Below, in pieces: positions 17,019 to 25,752 of a stretch of 64,000 nucleotides of DNA. The stretch is taken from positions 18,809 to 82,808 of the forward strand of contig JANRJI010000124.1 of NCBI GenBank assembly GCA_033764055.1. The letters run 5' to 3'. Each line of letters begins with the position of its first letter. Positions within the stretch are counted from its first letter, which is position 1. Under the pieces are notes generated by a model. The model was given only the letters and a program-made list of their open reading frames with translations, was not told the DNA's origin and searched no databases. The position numbers were made by a program, and so were the translations under genes. The DNA is from Ga0077555 sp033764055 (GTDB taxonomy: Bacteria; Pseudomonadota; Alphaproteobacteria; Rhizobiales; Hyphomicrobiaceae).

Positions 17019-17834
17019 TCAGCGGAGGTTCAGACGGTAGGTCAGAGCCACCGAACCTGTGATCTGGCTCTCACTCTCGACGATCGGGCTATCTGCTGCG
17101 TCCCCGACCAGATGGGCGTATCGCGCCCCGATACGAAGTGTCCAGGCGTCGGCAAGGGGAATGGCTGCGGAGATGCCGAGGAAAACATCCTTGACACCAG
17201 CGTCGGCGTCAAAGACCGGCAGGCCGGCGACCGAGGCTATGGCCTGTGCGGGCGTCACTGAAAAATAGGCATTCATGTAGCTATCGTCGGCATAGCTGGC
17301 GCCGAGTGTCCCGGTCACCCGCACGCCGTGGGCGGCATGGCCGGTGACCTCTGTGCCCGCGCGCAAGACACCGCCCGCGTCGTCGCCCGTGACTTGATGA
17401 TGGTATGACAGGAACGGCTTCAGAATGCCAAGGCGGTACGCCATGTAGCCGCCCACGACGAGGCCGCCGTCGACATCGCCCAGCCCCCACAATCGCGTGC
17501 CGTCCTCCTCGTCCCGGCCGAAGCGCCAGCCGGCCATTGGACCCGCCTCGAAGCCGCTATGGTCGAACAGGCGCAAGCGGATGTCGTCTGGGCCCTTGAA
17601 CTGAAAGCGTCCGTCAGAGGATGCGAAGGCGGGTGCTGCGAACGGGAAGCCGACAACACGGTAGTCGGCGGAGCCCTCATAGCGCGGCGACACGACGGCC
17701 ATGCCGCCGATCTGAACCCCAATACCGTCGGAGGCGAACCAGGAGCGGCCATCGTCCGATGCCTCGGCCGTTGTGCCGATAAAGCCGACAACAAATGCCA
17801 TGGCGGCACCCGCAGCCTGTACGGCGCGTGTCAT
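17019..17834 (-). CDS. MipA/OmpV-family outer-membrane protein
   Basis: A 271-residue outer-membrane protein with a signal peptide ending near AEA, the conserved MAVVSPRYEGSADYRVVGFPF strand pair and a beta-barrel C-terminus ending in VALTYRLNLR. Members act as scaffolds or porins linked to murein enzymes, or respond to substrates; the role here is unknown. The frame opens at a TTG at 17876, but the ATG at 17834 with a GGGGG site gives a normal signal peptide. Confidence 0.85.
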   Translation of the reverse strand: MTRAVQAAGAAMAFVVGFIGTTAEASDDGRSWFASDGIGVQIGGMAVVSPRYEGSADYRVVGFPFAAPAFASSDGRFQFKGPDDIRLRLFDHSGFEAGPMAGWRFGRDEEDGTRLWGLGDVDGGLVVGGYMAYRLGILKPFLSYHHQVTGDDAGGVLRAGTEVTGHAAHGVRVTGTLGASYADDSYMNAYFSVTPAQAIASVAGLPVFDADAGVKDVFLGISAAIPLADAWTLRIGARYAHLVGDAADSPIVESESQITGSVALTYRLNLR

Positions 17835-18008
17835 TGAAGCCCCCGTCCCCGTCGATCGTCGTCCCACACGCTTCAAATAACGCGTGCCACACCCTATCAG
17901 ATCACCGCAGCCACTGCCTCAACGATTGGTGAATCCTGGCCGATCGACTGCGGTCGTGGCGGATTAGCTGCACCGCCCCCGACCCTTGGGCGCGCAGCCG
18001 GGCGCGGG

Positions 18009-19403
18009 CTACCCCGGCCCGATCATCTGCTCGGGGCGCACGATGGCGTCGAAGTCCTCAGCCGGGATGCCCGCGGCAATGGCCTCCTCGCGCAGCGTCG
18101 TCCCGTTCTTGTGCGCCGTCTTGGCGATCTTGGCGGCGAGGTCGTAGCCGTATTTCTCCTTGAGCGGCGTCACCAGCATCAGCGAGTTGGCGAGCCCATT
18201 GGCGATGTTGTCGAGGCGCGGCTCGATGCCGACCACGCAGTTGTCGGTGAACGAGATCGCGGCGTCTGCCAGCAGGCGCACGGACTGCAGGAAGTTGTAG
18301 GCCATCACCGGATTGTAGACGTTGAGCTCGAAGTGGCCCTGGCTGCCGGCGAAGGTCATCGCGGCGTTGTTGCCGTGGATCTGCACGGCAACCTGGGTCA
18401 GCGCCTCGGACTGGGTCGGGTTGACCTTGCCCGGCATGATCGAAGAGCCCGGCTCGTTCTCCGGCAGCGACAGCTCGCCGAGGCCGGCGCGGGGACCGGA
18501 GCCCAGGAAACGTATGTCGTTGGCGATCTTGTTGCCGCTCATGGCGACTGTCGCGATGGCGCCGTGCGTCTTCTCCATCGCGTCGTGCGCGGCGAGTGCC
18601 TCGAACTTGTTGGGCGCACTGGTGAACGGGAGGCCGGTGATCGCGGCGATGCGTTCAGCCACCTTCTCGGCGAAGCCTACGGGCGAGGCGAGGCCGGTGC
18701 CGACGGCGGTGCCGCCCTGGGCCAGCTCCATCAGCATCGGCAGCGTGCTCTCGATGCGCAAAATGCCGTTGCCGATCTGCGTAGCGTAGCCCGAGAACTC
18801 CTGGCCGAGCGTGACCGGGGTCGCATCCTGGGTATGCGTGCGACCAATCTTGATGATGTCCTTCCAGGCGTGGCTCTTGACCAGCAGCGCCTCGTGCAGC
18901 TTGCGCAGCGCCGGCAGCAGGTCGTGCACGATCTGCTCGGCGCAGGCGATGTGCATGGCCGTCGGATAGGTGTCGTTCGACGACTGGCTCATGTTGACGT
19001 GATCGTTCGGGTGGACGGGCTTCTTCGACCCCATCTCTCCGCCCAGCAGCTCGATCGCCCGATTCGAGATCACCTCGTTGGCGTTCATGTTCGATTGGGT
19101 GCCGGACCCGGTCTGCCAGACAACCAGCGGAAAATGCTCGTCGAGCTTGCCGTCGATCACCTCCTGAGCGACCTGGACGATCACGGTGCCGATTTTCGGA
19201 TCGAGCTTGCCGAGCTCCATGTTGGCCTCGGCGGCGGCGCGCTTGACGATGCCCAGGGCGCGCACGACCGGCTTCGGCTGCTTCTCCCAGCCGATCTTGA
19301 AATTGCCGAGGCTGCGCTGGGCCTGGGCGCCCCAATAGCGGGTGGCGTCGACCTGGATGGGGCCGAAGGTATCGGTCTCGGTGCGGGTCTGGCCGGTGCT
19401 CAT
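18009..19403 (-). CDS. fumC: Class II fumarate hydratase
   Basis: A 464-residue fumarase interconverting fumarate and L-malate in the TCA cycle, cytosolic and iron-free. The signature GSSIMPGKVNPT is intact, with THTQDATPV and WQTGSGTQSNMN substrate-site segments and HPNDHVNMSQSSND. Length is standard for FumC. The start has a GGAGACACC site. No DUF4169 gene is next to it; that gene lies at 61425 in this window. Confidence 0.96.
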   Translation of the reverse strand: MSTGQTRTETDTFGPIQVDATRYWGAQAQRSLGNFKIGWEKQPKPVVRALGIVKRAAAEANMELGKLDPKIGTVIVQVAQEVIDGKLDEHFPLVVWQTGSGTQSNMNANEVISNRAIELLGGEMGSKKPVHPNDHVNMSQSSNDTYPTAMHIACAEQIVHDLLPALRKLHEALLVKSHAWKDIIKIGRTHTQDATPVTLGQEFSGYATQIGNGILRIESTLPMLMELAQGGTAVGTGLASPVGFAEKVAERIAAITGLPFTSAPNKFEALAAHDAMEKTHGAIATVAMSGNKIANDIRFLGSGPRAGLGELSLPENEPGSSIMPGKVNPTQSEALTQVAVQIHGNNAAMTFAGSQGHFELNVYNPVMAYNFLQSVRLLADAAISFTDNCVVGIEPRLDNIANGLANSLMLVTPLKEKYGYDLAAKIAKTAHKNGTTLREEAIAAGIPAEDFDAIVRPEQMIGPG

Positions 19404-19549
19404 GGTGTCTCCGGGGCGCTGTCTGCGGGGCTATGACGGCTATCGGGCTCCGATTAGTCCTCAGCATCGGCGAGTGCAAGCGGGTCACTCAGCAGGCTGG
19501 CATGGTTCAGGCTATGATCACTTGCTGACGACATCGGCGAGGAACGACA

Positions 19550-20161
19550 TTGCGGCGCAGCTATCACCACGGGAACCTGAAGGAGGCGCTGATCGAGGCA
19601 GCGCTGGCGCTCATCCGCGAGAAGGGACCGGGCGGGTTCACGTTTGCCGAGGCGGCCCGTCAGGCCGGCGTATCGCCGGCCGCCCCCTATCGGCATTTCC
19701 GCGACCGCGACGCGCTGATGGTGGAGGTGGCTCAGCGTGGCTACGTCCTGCTCGCCGATGCTCTGGAGAAGGCCCGGAGCGGCGGGCGGCCGGAGGCGAC
19801 GTCCGCTCTCGTGGCCGTCGGGCGGGCGTTCCTCGGCTTCGCGCGTGCCGAGCCGGCCTACTATGCGGCGATGTTCGAATCCGGCGTGCCGGTTGGCTCG
19901 GACCCGGGGCTCCATGGCGCCGCCGAGCGGGCTTTCAGCGTCCTGCGCGATGCTGTCGAGGCGGTGGTTGCAGCTCTGCCGGCGAAGGACCGGCCGCCGG
20001 TCACCATGATGGCGCTGCATCTGTGGTCGCAGGCGCATGGCATCGCCAGCCTGTTCGGCCGTGCCGATGCAGCGCGCCGCCCGATCCCGATGACACCCGA
20101 AGAGCTGCTGGAGGCTGCGACGCTGATCTACTTGCGTGGCCTGGGCAAGGGCGACGCATGA
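19550..20161 (+). CDS. TetR-family transcriptional regulator
   Basis: A 203-residue regulator with N-terminal TetR HTH (AALALIREKGPGGFTFAEAARQAGVSPAAPYRHFRDRDAL, residues about 14-49) and a helical ligand-binding domain with a C-terminal WG-type region (LWSQAHGIASLFGR). It starts with TTG at 19550, preceded by GAGGAAC. Its stop lies about 100 bp before a palindrome at 20265-20283, so it could regulate the DUF2852 gene; this is untested. Confidence 0.9.
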   Translation: MRRSYHHGNLKEALIEAALALIREKGPGGFTFAEAARQAGVSPAAPYRHFRDRDALMVEVAQRGYVLLADALEKARSGGRPEATSALVAVGRAFLGFARAEPAYYAAMFESGVPVGSDPGLHGAAERAFSVLRDAVEAVVAALPAKDRPPVTMMALHLWSQAHGIASLFGRADAARRPIPMTPEELLEAATLIYLRGLGKGDA

Positions 20162-20256
20162 CGGTTGGCATCAGCGACGGAACGACCGATGCAGCCTCGT
20201 TCCTCTGCTCGTAAAGGCAACTCGAGCGCCGCAACAGGACGCCGGGACCGAAGGCC

Positions 20257-20284
20257 TTGACTCGATGTAAATGTTACTTACATT
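20257..20284 (+). promoter_or_regulatory. Promoter with overlapping operator-like palindrome
   Basis: TTGACT (20257-20262) and TACATT (20279-20284) make a good -35/-10 pair with 16-bp spacing. Overlapping them is ATGTAA-N7-TTACAT (20265-20270 and 20278-20283), a symmetric AT-rich operator in an otherwise GC-rich region. It lies 55 bp before the DUF2852 start and after a TetR gene. Confidence 0.65.
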
Positions 20285-20339
20285 CACATCGACGGGTCGC
20301 AGAGCCCGTCTTCGGCAACGGACATGTCGGGAGCATGAG

Positions 20340-20810
20340 ATGACTCAAGTGGTGGAAAGGATCGACGACTACGGCCGGCCGGCGTGGATCGCCCTGATGG
20401 TGGTCGCCTTCATCCTGTTCTGGCCGCTGGGCCTCGGCATCCTGGCGTTTCTTCTATGGAGCGGACGCATGGGATGCGGAGCACGGCACGGCGGCATGTG
20501 GGGATCGGGTGAGGATCGGCGGGCGCGGTTCGAGCGCAAGATGGAGCGCATGCGCGAGCGGTTCGAGGCATGGGGTGGGAGTCGACAGGAGCGTGGGTTT
20601 CCGTCGACCGGTAATCGCGCCTTCGACGAGTATCGCGCCGAGACATTGAAGCGGCTCGAGGACGAGGCCAACGACTTCCGCTCGTTCCTGGATCGTCTGC
20701 GGATGGCCAAGGACAAGGCCGAGTTCGACCAGTTCATGGCCGACCGGCGGTCGCGCCCGGCGGGGTCGGAGCAGCGACCGCAGGAGCCGGGCGCACCGAC
20801 AGGGGCGTGA
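20340..20810 (+). CDS. DUF2852 membrane protein
   Basis: A 156-residue protein with one long hydrophobic segment (about 16-40, with FWPLG) and a charged, helix-forming cytoplasmic part rich in Arg, Glu and Met (KMERMRERFE, then RAETLKRLEDEANDFRSFL). This is the DUF2852 pattern, found mainly in Alphaproteobacteria and of unknown function. The ATG at 20340 follows a weak GGGAGCATGAG site. A promoter/operator candidate lies just upstream. Confidence 0.85.
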   Translation: MTQVVERIDDYGRPAWIALMVVAFILFWPLGLGILAFLLWSGRMGCGARHGGMWGSGEDRRARFERKMERMRERFEAWGGSRQERGFPSTGNRAFDEYRAETLKRLEDEANDFRSFLDRLRMAKDKAEFDQFMADRRSRPAGSEQRPQEPGAPTGA

Positions 20811-20944
20811 TCCGGGTGACGTCGGCCCCGGGGCGACAGACGATTGCGGAGAGCCGGGGTCATTAGACGTTGTGAGAGGTGCCTCGGCGTTGGCGGACCC
20901 GCTCCGTTGTGAAGATCCCGGAGACGTGCGCGGGTGGCACCTCG

Positions 20945-21868
20945 TCATTCAGCCTTCGCCAAACGGCCCGCGTCGTCCGCCACGAGACAGTCTTCCACCC
21001 CGCGATCCATGCGGGGTGGATTAGCGCTGTTTTGCGGCGGTGGCAGGGCCAGCGAGTCGGTGTGGCCGACGACGGCGCCGGTGCGAGTGACGGCACGCCA
21101 CTCGGCAATGGCGGACGGCGGGATTGTGCCCATCTCGGCGGCGGCGTCGGCGAAGCCCGCGGCGAGATCGGCGATGAGCCGGGCTTCGGCGGGGCCGAGC
21201 AGCCAGGGGCTGTCGCCCTCGGTGACGTGGTAGCCGGCCGATTGAAACGTTGCCGAGAGGGCGGCAGGTGCAGCCGGACCGGCCGAGGCGCCGAAGCCTT
21301 TGTCGCCGCGCTGATGGTCGTGGAAGGCCATCAGCAGAAGCGAGTCGGCCGTGTGGTGGGGCGTCCAGCTCTGCTGGCCGTTGTAGGTCAGCACCGTATA
21401 GAAGGCCGCACGGCGCGCTGCGACCGCGGCCGCCAGATGACCGATGAACTCGGGCGAGGCGAGGTCGAAGAAGGCTGCTGCCGTTACGAGATCGGGCGAC
21501 GCAGCGAGCGCAGCATCGAGGTCGCGGACGAGGTCGGCCTGGCGGAAGGCGACGTGGAGCGTCTTGCCGCCCTTGGCGAGGACGAGACTGCTTTCACTCG
21601 CCTCGGCCCGGTCCGCCCAGTCGAGGAGGGTGGCGCGGGCGGCGGCCAGCAGGCGCAGATCGTAGTCGACGAGTGTCCAGTGCTGCTCCGACGGCAACGC
21701 CCTGAACGTGCCGCGGAGATTGGAGCCGGTGCCACAACCCAGATCGACGATACGGAGCCGCGGCCGGTCGGCGAACGTGGCAGCCAGCGACTGCATCAGC
21801 TGCGGGTCACGGGAACGGTGGTCGACGGGCTCGCGGAGCGCGAGCCATTCCGGCGAAAATCCGCTCAT
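20945..21868 (-). CDS. Class I SAM-dependent methyltransferase of the QueD-like/GT cluster
   Basis: A 307-residue SAM methyltransferase: motif I IVDLGCGTGSN, acidic LVDYD after strand 2, and DLVTAAAFFDLASPEF in the motif IV region. It overlaps the stop of the upstream glycosyltransferase by 4 bp (ATGA), so the two are made together, and it is the last gene of a four-gene cluster that also contains a QueD-like protein and a FkbM methyltransferase. The acceptor is unknown; the tail (SLALPPPQNSANPPRMD) is proline-rich. Confidence 0.88.
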   Translation of the reverse strand: MSGFSPEWLALREPVDHRSRDPQLMQSLAATFADRPRLRIVDLGCGTGSNLRGTFRALPSEQHWTLVDYDLRLLAAARATLLDWADRAEASESSLVLAKGGKTLHVAFRQADLVRDLDAALAASPDLVTAAAFFDLASPEFIGHLAAAVAARRAAFYTVLTYNGQQSWTPHHTADSLLLMAFHDHQRGDKGFGASAGPAAPAALSATFQSAGYHVTEGDSPWLLGPAEARLIADLAAGFADAAAEMGTIPPSAIAEWRAVTRTGAVVGHTDSLALPPPQNSANPPRMDRGVEDCLVADDAGRLAKAE

Positions 21869-22911
21869 GCACCGATCCTTCTGAGGACTGCGGCCACCGT
21901 GCGGGCCGTTTCCTCCCAGCGAGGCAACTGTTGCCCCGCGACCCAGGAGGCCCGCGCCATATCCTGCCTCAGGTCCGCATCCTCAATGACGCGCCGCAGC
22001 GCCGCCCGCAATGCGAGAACGTCGCCGGGCGCAGATTTCAGCGCAGCTGTCTGCGGTGCACGGGCGGCTGCAGCGCCGCACTCGCTGGTGACGATAGGAA
22101 GGCCGCGGGCCATGGCTTCCGCGAGGACCATGCCGTAGCCCTCGTAGAGCGAGGTCATGACGAACACGTCGGCGGCGTCGTAGTGGCGATTGAGCCCTAC
22201 CTCGTCGACGGCGCCGGCCAGGGTGACGCGGCCAGCGAGGCTACGATCGTCGATGATCTGGCGCAGGCGGCGGGGCTCGTCGGGATGGCGGTCGTCGGCG
22301 CCGACGATCGCCAACGACCAGTCGAATTGGGCCAGGCCCTCCAGAGCCGAGAGCAGGTGGCCATACGCCTTGCGCGGGACTACGGAGCCGACGGCGAGGA
22401 GCTGCACCGGTGAGCCGGTGCCGCGGGCGCGCGGCGCTGGATCAACTCCCGGCTCGGCCACGGTGATGCGAGCCGCCGGCACGTCGAAATCCCCGACGAG
22501 GCTCGCACGCGTTTCACCGCTCGTCACGATGACCGCGTCGGCGTATGCGAGCGCCGCTTTCTCCGAGGCAATCAGCGCGGCGGCCCGCTCGGGCGCTAAG
22601 CCCGCCTCGTAGCCGAGAGGGTGATGGCAGAGCGCAACGATGGGCTTGGAGAACGAGCGCAGAAGATCGACCGGCATCGCACCGTATGCCAAACCGTCGA
22701 TGAAGAGCACCGAGGCATTGTTCAAATTCGCAACAATCTCGGCCGTGCGGGCGAGGTCGGCAGGCATCGGCGATGGAAAAGATGCCGGCAGCTCGATGTG
22801 TGCGACGTCGATGCCGCTCGAGCCGAGCAACGCCAACAGACGGCGATCATAGGTGTAGCCGCCGGTCGGCAGAGCCAAGTCCCCGGGGACCAGAAAAGCG
22901 CAATCAGGCAT
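21865..22911 (-). CDS. GT4-type glycosyltransferase of the QueD-like cluster
   Basis: A 348-residue glycosyltransferase of the GT-B type. The N-terminal part has a glycine loop (PTGGYTYDRRLL), and the C-terminal part shows LLAVGSVVPRKAYGHLLSAL, the DVFVMTSLYEGYGMVLAEAMARGLPIVTS donor-site motif (E-x7-E) and a G-D pair. The ATG at 22911 gives the natural start; the open frame reaches 23007. It overlaps the methyltransferase by 4 bp and lies 115 bp after the QueD-like gene. The sugar and acceptor are unknown; the genomic partner suggests a small molecule rather than a polysaccharide, but that is inference. Confidence 0.88.
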   Translation of the reverse strand: MPDCAFLVPGDLALPTGGYTYDRRLLALLGSSGIDVAHIELPASFPSPMPADLARTAEIVANLNNASVLFIDGLAYGAMPVDLLRSFSKPIVALCHHPLGYEAGLAPERAAALIASEKAALAYADAVIVTSGETRASLVGDFDVPAARITVAEPGVDPAPRARGTGSPVQLLAVGSVVPRKAYGHLLSALEGLAQFDWSLAIVGADDRHPDEPRRLRQIIDDRSLAGRVTLAGAVDEVGLNRHYDAADVFVMTSLYEGYGMVLAEAMARGLPIVTSECGAAAARAPQTAALKSAPGDVLALRAALRRVIEDADLRQDMARASWVAGQQLPRWEETARTVAAVLRRIGA

Positions 22912-23026
22912 CGGGTCGGTTCTGCATCCTTTGGTCCTGGTCAACTCCAACCGAGGTCGCGCGGCGGCTGTTTCGTGCATGTAACCGCATCGGGCCGAAC
23001 CGATCACCTTTCAGCTTTCAAAGTGC

Positions 23027-23428
23027 TTACGCCACCGGCCCCTCGAACCACGCCCGAGCCAGATCGGTCTCATGCAGAACCACTCGGATGCGCGACAAGC
23101 CCCGTCCATCATCGCCGAGTGCGCCGGATTTGGCAGCAGCGACCATGCAATCGAAAATGTGCTTTGCCAGGAATTCAGTCGTAGTGAGCTTGCCGGCGAA
23201 CTCGGGGAGCGTGTCCAAGTTCTTGTAGGCCAGCGGCTTCAGCGTCTTGTGGAGCACATCCAGGGCGGCGCCGATATCGACCACGACGTTCTGAGCCGTC
23301 AGCCTCTCGCGGAAGAACGCCACGTCGACGACGAACGTCGCGCCGTGCATGCTCTGCGCCGGCCCGAAGAAGGGATCGGGCAGCGAATGAGCGATCATGA
23401 TCCGATCACGGACCTCGACGGCGAACAT
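23027..23428 (-). CDS. 6-pyruvoyl-tetrahydropterin-synthase/QueD-like protein with altered active site
   Basis: A 133-residue T-fold protein of the PTPS/QueD family. H14 (IAHSL), H28 (MHGATF) and the pterin-anchoring E120 (LHETD) are retained. However A30 replaces the third zinc His of the usual HGH, A24 replaces the catalytic Cys (C-x3-HGH), and Tyr replaces the His of the LDH-x2-LN motif (LAYKNLD). So it is unlikely to be a normal 6-carboxytetrahydropterin synthase; it may bind a pterin or perform another reaction. It lies between the FkbM gene (87 bp upstream) and the glycosyltransferase gene (115 bp downstream). Confidence 0.85.
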   Translation of the reverse strand: MFAVEVRDRIMIAHSLPDPFFGPAQSMHGATFVVDVAFFRERLTAQNVVVDIGAALDVLHKTLKPLAYKNLDTLPEFAGKLTTTEFLAKHIFDCMVAAAKSGALGDDGRGLSRIRVVLHETDLARAWFEGPVA

Positions 23429-23515
23429 GGCTTGGCTCCACGGATTGGCAAGGGATGGTCGAGGGCGTAGCGGGTTGCCCCCCGGATGGGCAAGCGCGAT
23501 CGCGCCGCCGCGGCA

Positions 23516-24304
23516 TCACGGATCGCCCACGACGGCGTAGACGTCCCCCGAATTGGCTGAGTGGGGCAGCGACGAGATGTGGGCGATCATCTCGGGAGCT
23601 GCGATCCACCGGCCGAACGTCAACGACTGGGTTTCGCCGAGGGCCAGATCGAACCGATAGGGACCGAGACCGGCAAGGATGTCGAGGCAAGCGCGGGCGA
23701 CGTCCCGCTGAATCGTCGTGAACTCGAACGACAAGGCGGGGAGCGGGCGCGAGAGGCCGGCAAGGACATCGGCCTCGAAGCCTTCCACGTCGATCTTGGC
23801 GAAGTCAGGCACGCCGAATTTCGCGACGAGGGCGTCGAGTGTCGTGACAGGAACCTCGATCGTGCGATCCCAGGCCTGGTTCTCCCAGCCGCCAGCTCCG
23901 TCTGCAGCACGAACGAACTCGGGGGATGCGGTGGTTACCGTCGGATTCGCCGAGTTGACGTGCAAGGTAAGTGTGCCGGCGCGCGGGCCACAGGCGGCCT
24001 CGACCAGGGTGACGGCCGGGTCGGCGGCAAACAGCGAGCGGATGACACGGGCACAATCCGGCTGCGGCTCGAGGGCGACGACTTGCGCGCAGAGACGGCG
24101 GAAAGAGGCGATGCGATCGCCGACGTGCGAGCCCACGTCGAACGCGAGGCCGCCGGGCCTCACGAAGCGCGCATAGAGGCGGTCCATGGCAGCGTCCCGG
24201 ACAGGGTCGCCGTAATAGACATCGAGCGAGCGGTGCAGCGCCCCCAGGGACGCATCTCGCCGCAACGCTGCCAGCACATCGCGCGATCCGGTCTGAACAG
24301 CCAT
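23516..24304 (-). CDS. FkbM-family methyltransferase
   Basis: A 262-residue FkbM-type SAM methyltransferase: GGLAFDVGSHVGD (motif I), VALEPQPDC (the EP acidic loop), and FAKIDVEGFEADVLAGLS (motif IV, characteristic of FkbM). Family members O-methylate sugars or polyketides. The frame continues to 24364; the ATG at 24304 has AGGA at good spacing, though 24310 is possible. It is the first gene of the minus-strand cluster with the QueD-like, glycosyltransferase and second methyltransferase genes. Confidence 0.88.
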   Translation of the reverse strand: MAVQTGSRDVLAALRRDASLGALHRSLDVYYGDPVRDAAMDRLYARFVRPGGLAFDVGSHVGDRIASFRRLCAQVVALEPQPDCARVIRSLFAADPAVTLVEAACGPRAGTLTLHVNSANPTVTTASPEFVRAADGAGGWENQAWDRTIEVPVTTLDALVAKFGVPDFAKIDVEGFEADVLAGLSRPLPALSFEFTTIQRDVARACLDILAGLGPYRFDLALGETQSLTFGRWIAAPEMIAHISSLPHSANSGDVYAVVGDP

Positions 24305-24483
24305 CGTCATCCTCGCTGCGGGTAGGGACCAGGTCGTCGGAACGCCTGCCCTCGTTGTTCTCAAGTTGTTGAAATCGCATGAATATGACGTGAATGCGTC
24401 GTTCGGAGTGGGTTCATGCCGGAGCGGCTACACCAATCCCCGTCACGTGAGCGTGACCCAACTCGGATCAAAGGACATCCATC

Positions 24484-24735
24484 ATGACGAAGATCGCTGG
24501 CTCGATCGCTGCCCTGGCGCTGGTCCTTACCGCCGGCTCGGCCGTTGCGCAGACCAAGGCGCCGAATCCGGTAGACGCCAAGTTCGTCGCCGCCGACGTC
24601 GACAAGTCGGGCTCGCTCGAGGGCAAGGAGGTCGATGCCTTCAAGGCCGATCTCGCCAAAATCGACACGAACAAGGACGGCAAGATCTCCAGCCAGGAGT
24701 TCGATGTCGCGGTGAAGACCGGACTCGTCAAGTAA
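24484..24735 (+). CDS. Periplasmic EF-hand protein
   Basis: An 83-residue protein with a signal peptide (cleavage near residue 22) and two EF-hand loops: 38-49 (D-x-D-x-S-x-S-x-E-x-x-E) and 61-72 (DTNKDGKISSQE). The helices around them are present, so it should bind two Ca2+. Position 2 of the loops is not proline, so it is not lanmodulin-like. A GGACATCC-type site precedes the ATG. Function unknown; possibly a calcium buffer or signal protein of the periplasm. Confidence 0.88.
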   Translation: MTKIAGSIAALALVLTAGSAVAQTKAPNPVDAKFVAADVDKSGSLEGKEVDAFKADLAKIDTNKDGKISSQEFDVAVKTGLVK

Positions 24736-24775
24736 GCAGGGCCGACGTTGCCGTCAACGGCACGGAGGCTTGAGA

Positions 24776-24830
24776 TCGCCGCGTCCTGCCCCCGGGACGC
24801 GGCGACTATCTTTGATGCGATTTCTTTGCT
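24776..24830 (+). terminator. Intrinsic terminator after the EF-hand gene
   Basis: TCGCCGCGTCC (24776-24786), 8-base loop, then GGACGCGGCGA (24795-24805): an 11-bp perfect stem followed by a T-rich stretch (TATCTTTGATGCGATTTCTTT). It lies 40 bp after the EF-hand stop and about 60 bp before the next gene. Confidence 0.75.
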
Positions 24831-24888
24831 TGACCCGGTGGTGCCTCAGCCGTTCTCTTCCCGGCCCGCACCGCAGGGAGCAGGCTTG

Positions 24889-25752
24889 ATGGGAACGGCA
24901 TCGGCATTGAGAGCGGCGATCCATCGCCGGGGCATCGTCATGGCTCCGGGGGCGATGGATTCGCTGACCGCACGACTCGTGGAACGCGCCGGCTTTCCTG
25001 CGGTCTACATGACCGGCCTCGGAGCGACGGCCAGCCGGCTCGGCACGCCCGACATCGGGCTTCTCTCGCAGACCGAGATGACCGAGCATGCGCGGAACAT
25101 GGCGCGAGCCGTCTCGATTCCGATCATAGCCGATGCAGATACCGGCTACGGCGGCCCCTCGAACATCCATCGTACGGTGCGCGAGCACGTGCAGGCGGGC
25201 GTTGCCGCGATCCATCTCGAGGACCAGGTCGCGCCGAAACGCTGCGGTCAGCTCGCGGGCATCCGCCTGCTCGAGGCCGAGGAAGCAGCAGCGCGGTTGC
25301 AATGCGCTATCGAGGCGCGGGGCAATGACGACCTCCTCATCATCGGCCGGACCGACGCGATGGCAGCCGCGGGCCCGGACGAGGCCATCCGTCGCGCGAA
25401 ACTCTACCAGTCGGCCGGGGTCGATCTGGTGTTCGTCGACGGAATCAAGACCGTCAGAGAGGTCGAGGCGGTCGCCAAGGGCGTGAGCGGCCCCAAGGTG
25501 GTCTCGATCGTCGATGGCAACGAGACGGTGAGGCTGACGGCGCGAGATCTCGAGGAGATGGGCTTTCAGGTCGTGCTCTACGCAGTGACCGCGTTGTTTG
25601 CGGCCATGAAGGGTGTTGATCGCGCACTCGCCCATCTCATGGCAGCGGGCACGCCGAATGGCGGGCCGGCGGCCGCGAGCTACCAAGAGCTTAGCGACAT
25701 CGTCGACCTCGGCTTCCACCAGGGGCTCGATGGCCGGTATGGGCGCGGTTGA
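24889..25752 (+). CDS. Isocitrate lyase/PEP mutase-family protein (lyase or decarboxylase)
   Basis: A 287-residue member of the ICL/PEP-mutase superfamily: GATASRLG (loop), ADADTGYGG (Mg-binding DxD), HLEDQ and the flexible catalytic loop with K-R-C-G (PKRCGQLAG). The Cys in this loop favours a C-C lyase such as 2-methylisocitrate or dimethylmalate lyase over a PEP mutase. It is not the long ICL type. The ATG at 24889 has a GGGAG site; the frame from 24748 runs through the terminator. The alcohol dehydrogenase downstream may be in the same path. Confidence 0.88.
   Translation: MGTASALRAAIHRRGIVMAPGAMDSLTARLVERAGFPAVYMTGLGATASRLGTPDIGLLSQTEMTEHARNMARAVSIPIIADADTGYGGPSNIHRTVREHVQAGVAAIHLEDQVAPKRCGQLAGIRLLEAEEAAARLQCAIEARGNDDLLIIGRTDAMAAAGPDEAIRRAKLYQSAGVDLVFVDGIKTVREVEAVAKGVSGPKVVSIVDGNETVRLTARDLEEMGFQVVLYAVTALFAAMKGVDRALAHLMAAGTPNGGPAAASYQELSDIVDLGFHQGLDGRYGRG

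Noticed and set aside
20876..20943. GAGGTGCC and GGCACCTC inverted repeat between convergent DUF2852 and methyltransferase genes
   Set aside because: Only 8 bp with a 52-base loop; too weak to call a terminator.
24442..24457. GTCACG-TGAG-CGTGAC hairpin before the EF-hand gene
   Set aside because: A 6-bp stem in GC-rich DNA, with no T-run or promoter relation that supports a function.
24484..24735. Lanmodulin-like lanthanide-binding protein
   Set aside because: The EF-hand loops lack the proline at position 2 that marks lanmodulin, and only two loops are present; it reads as an ordinary calcium EF-hand protein.
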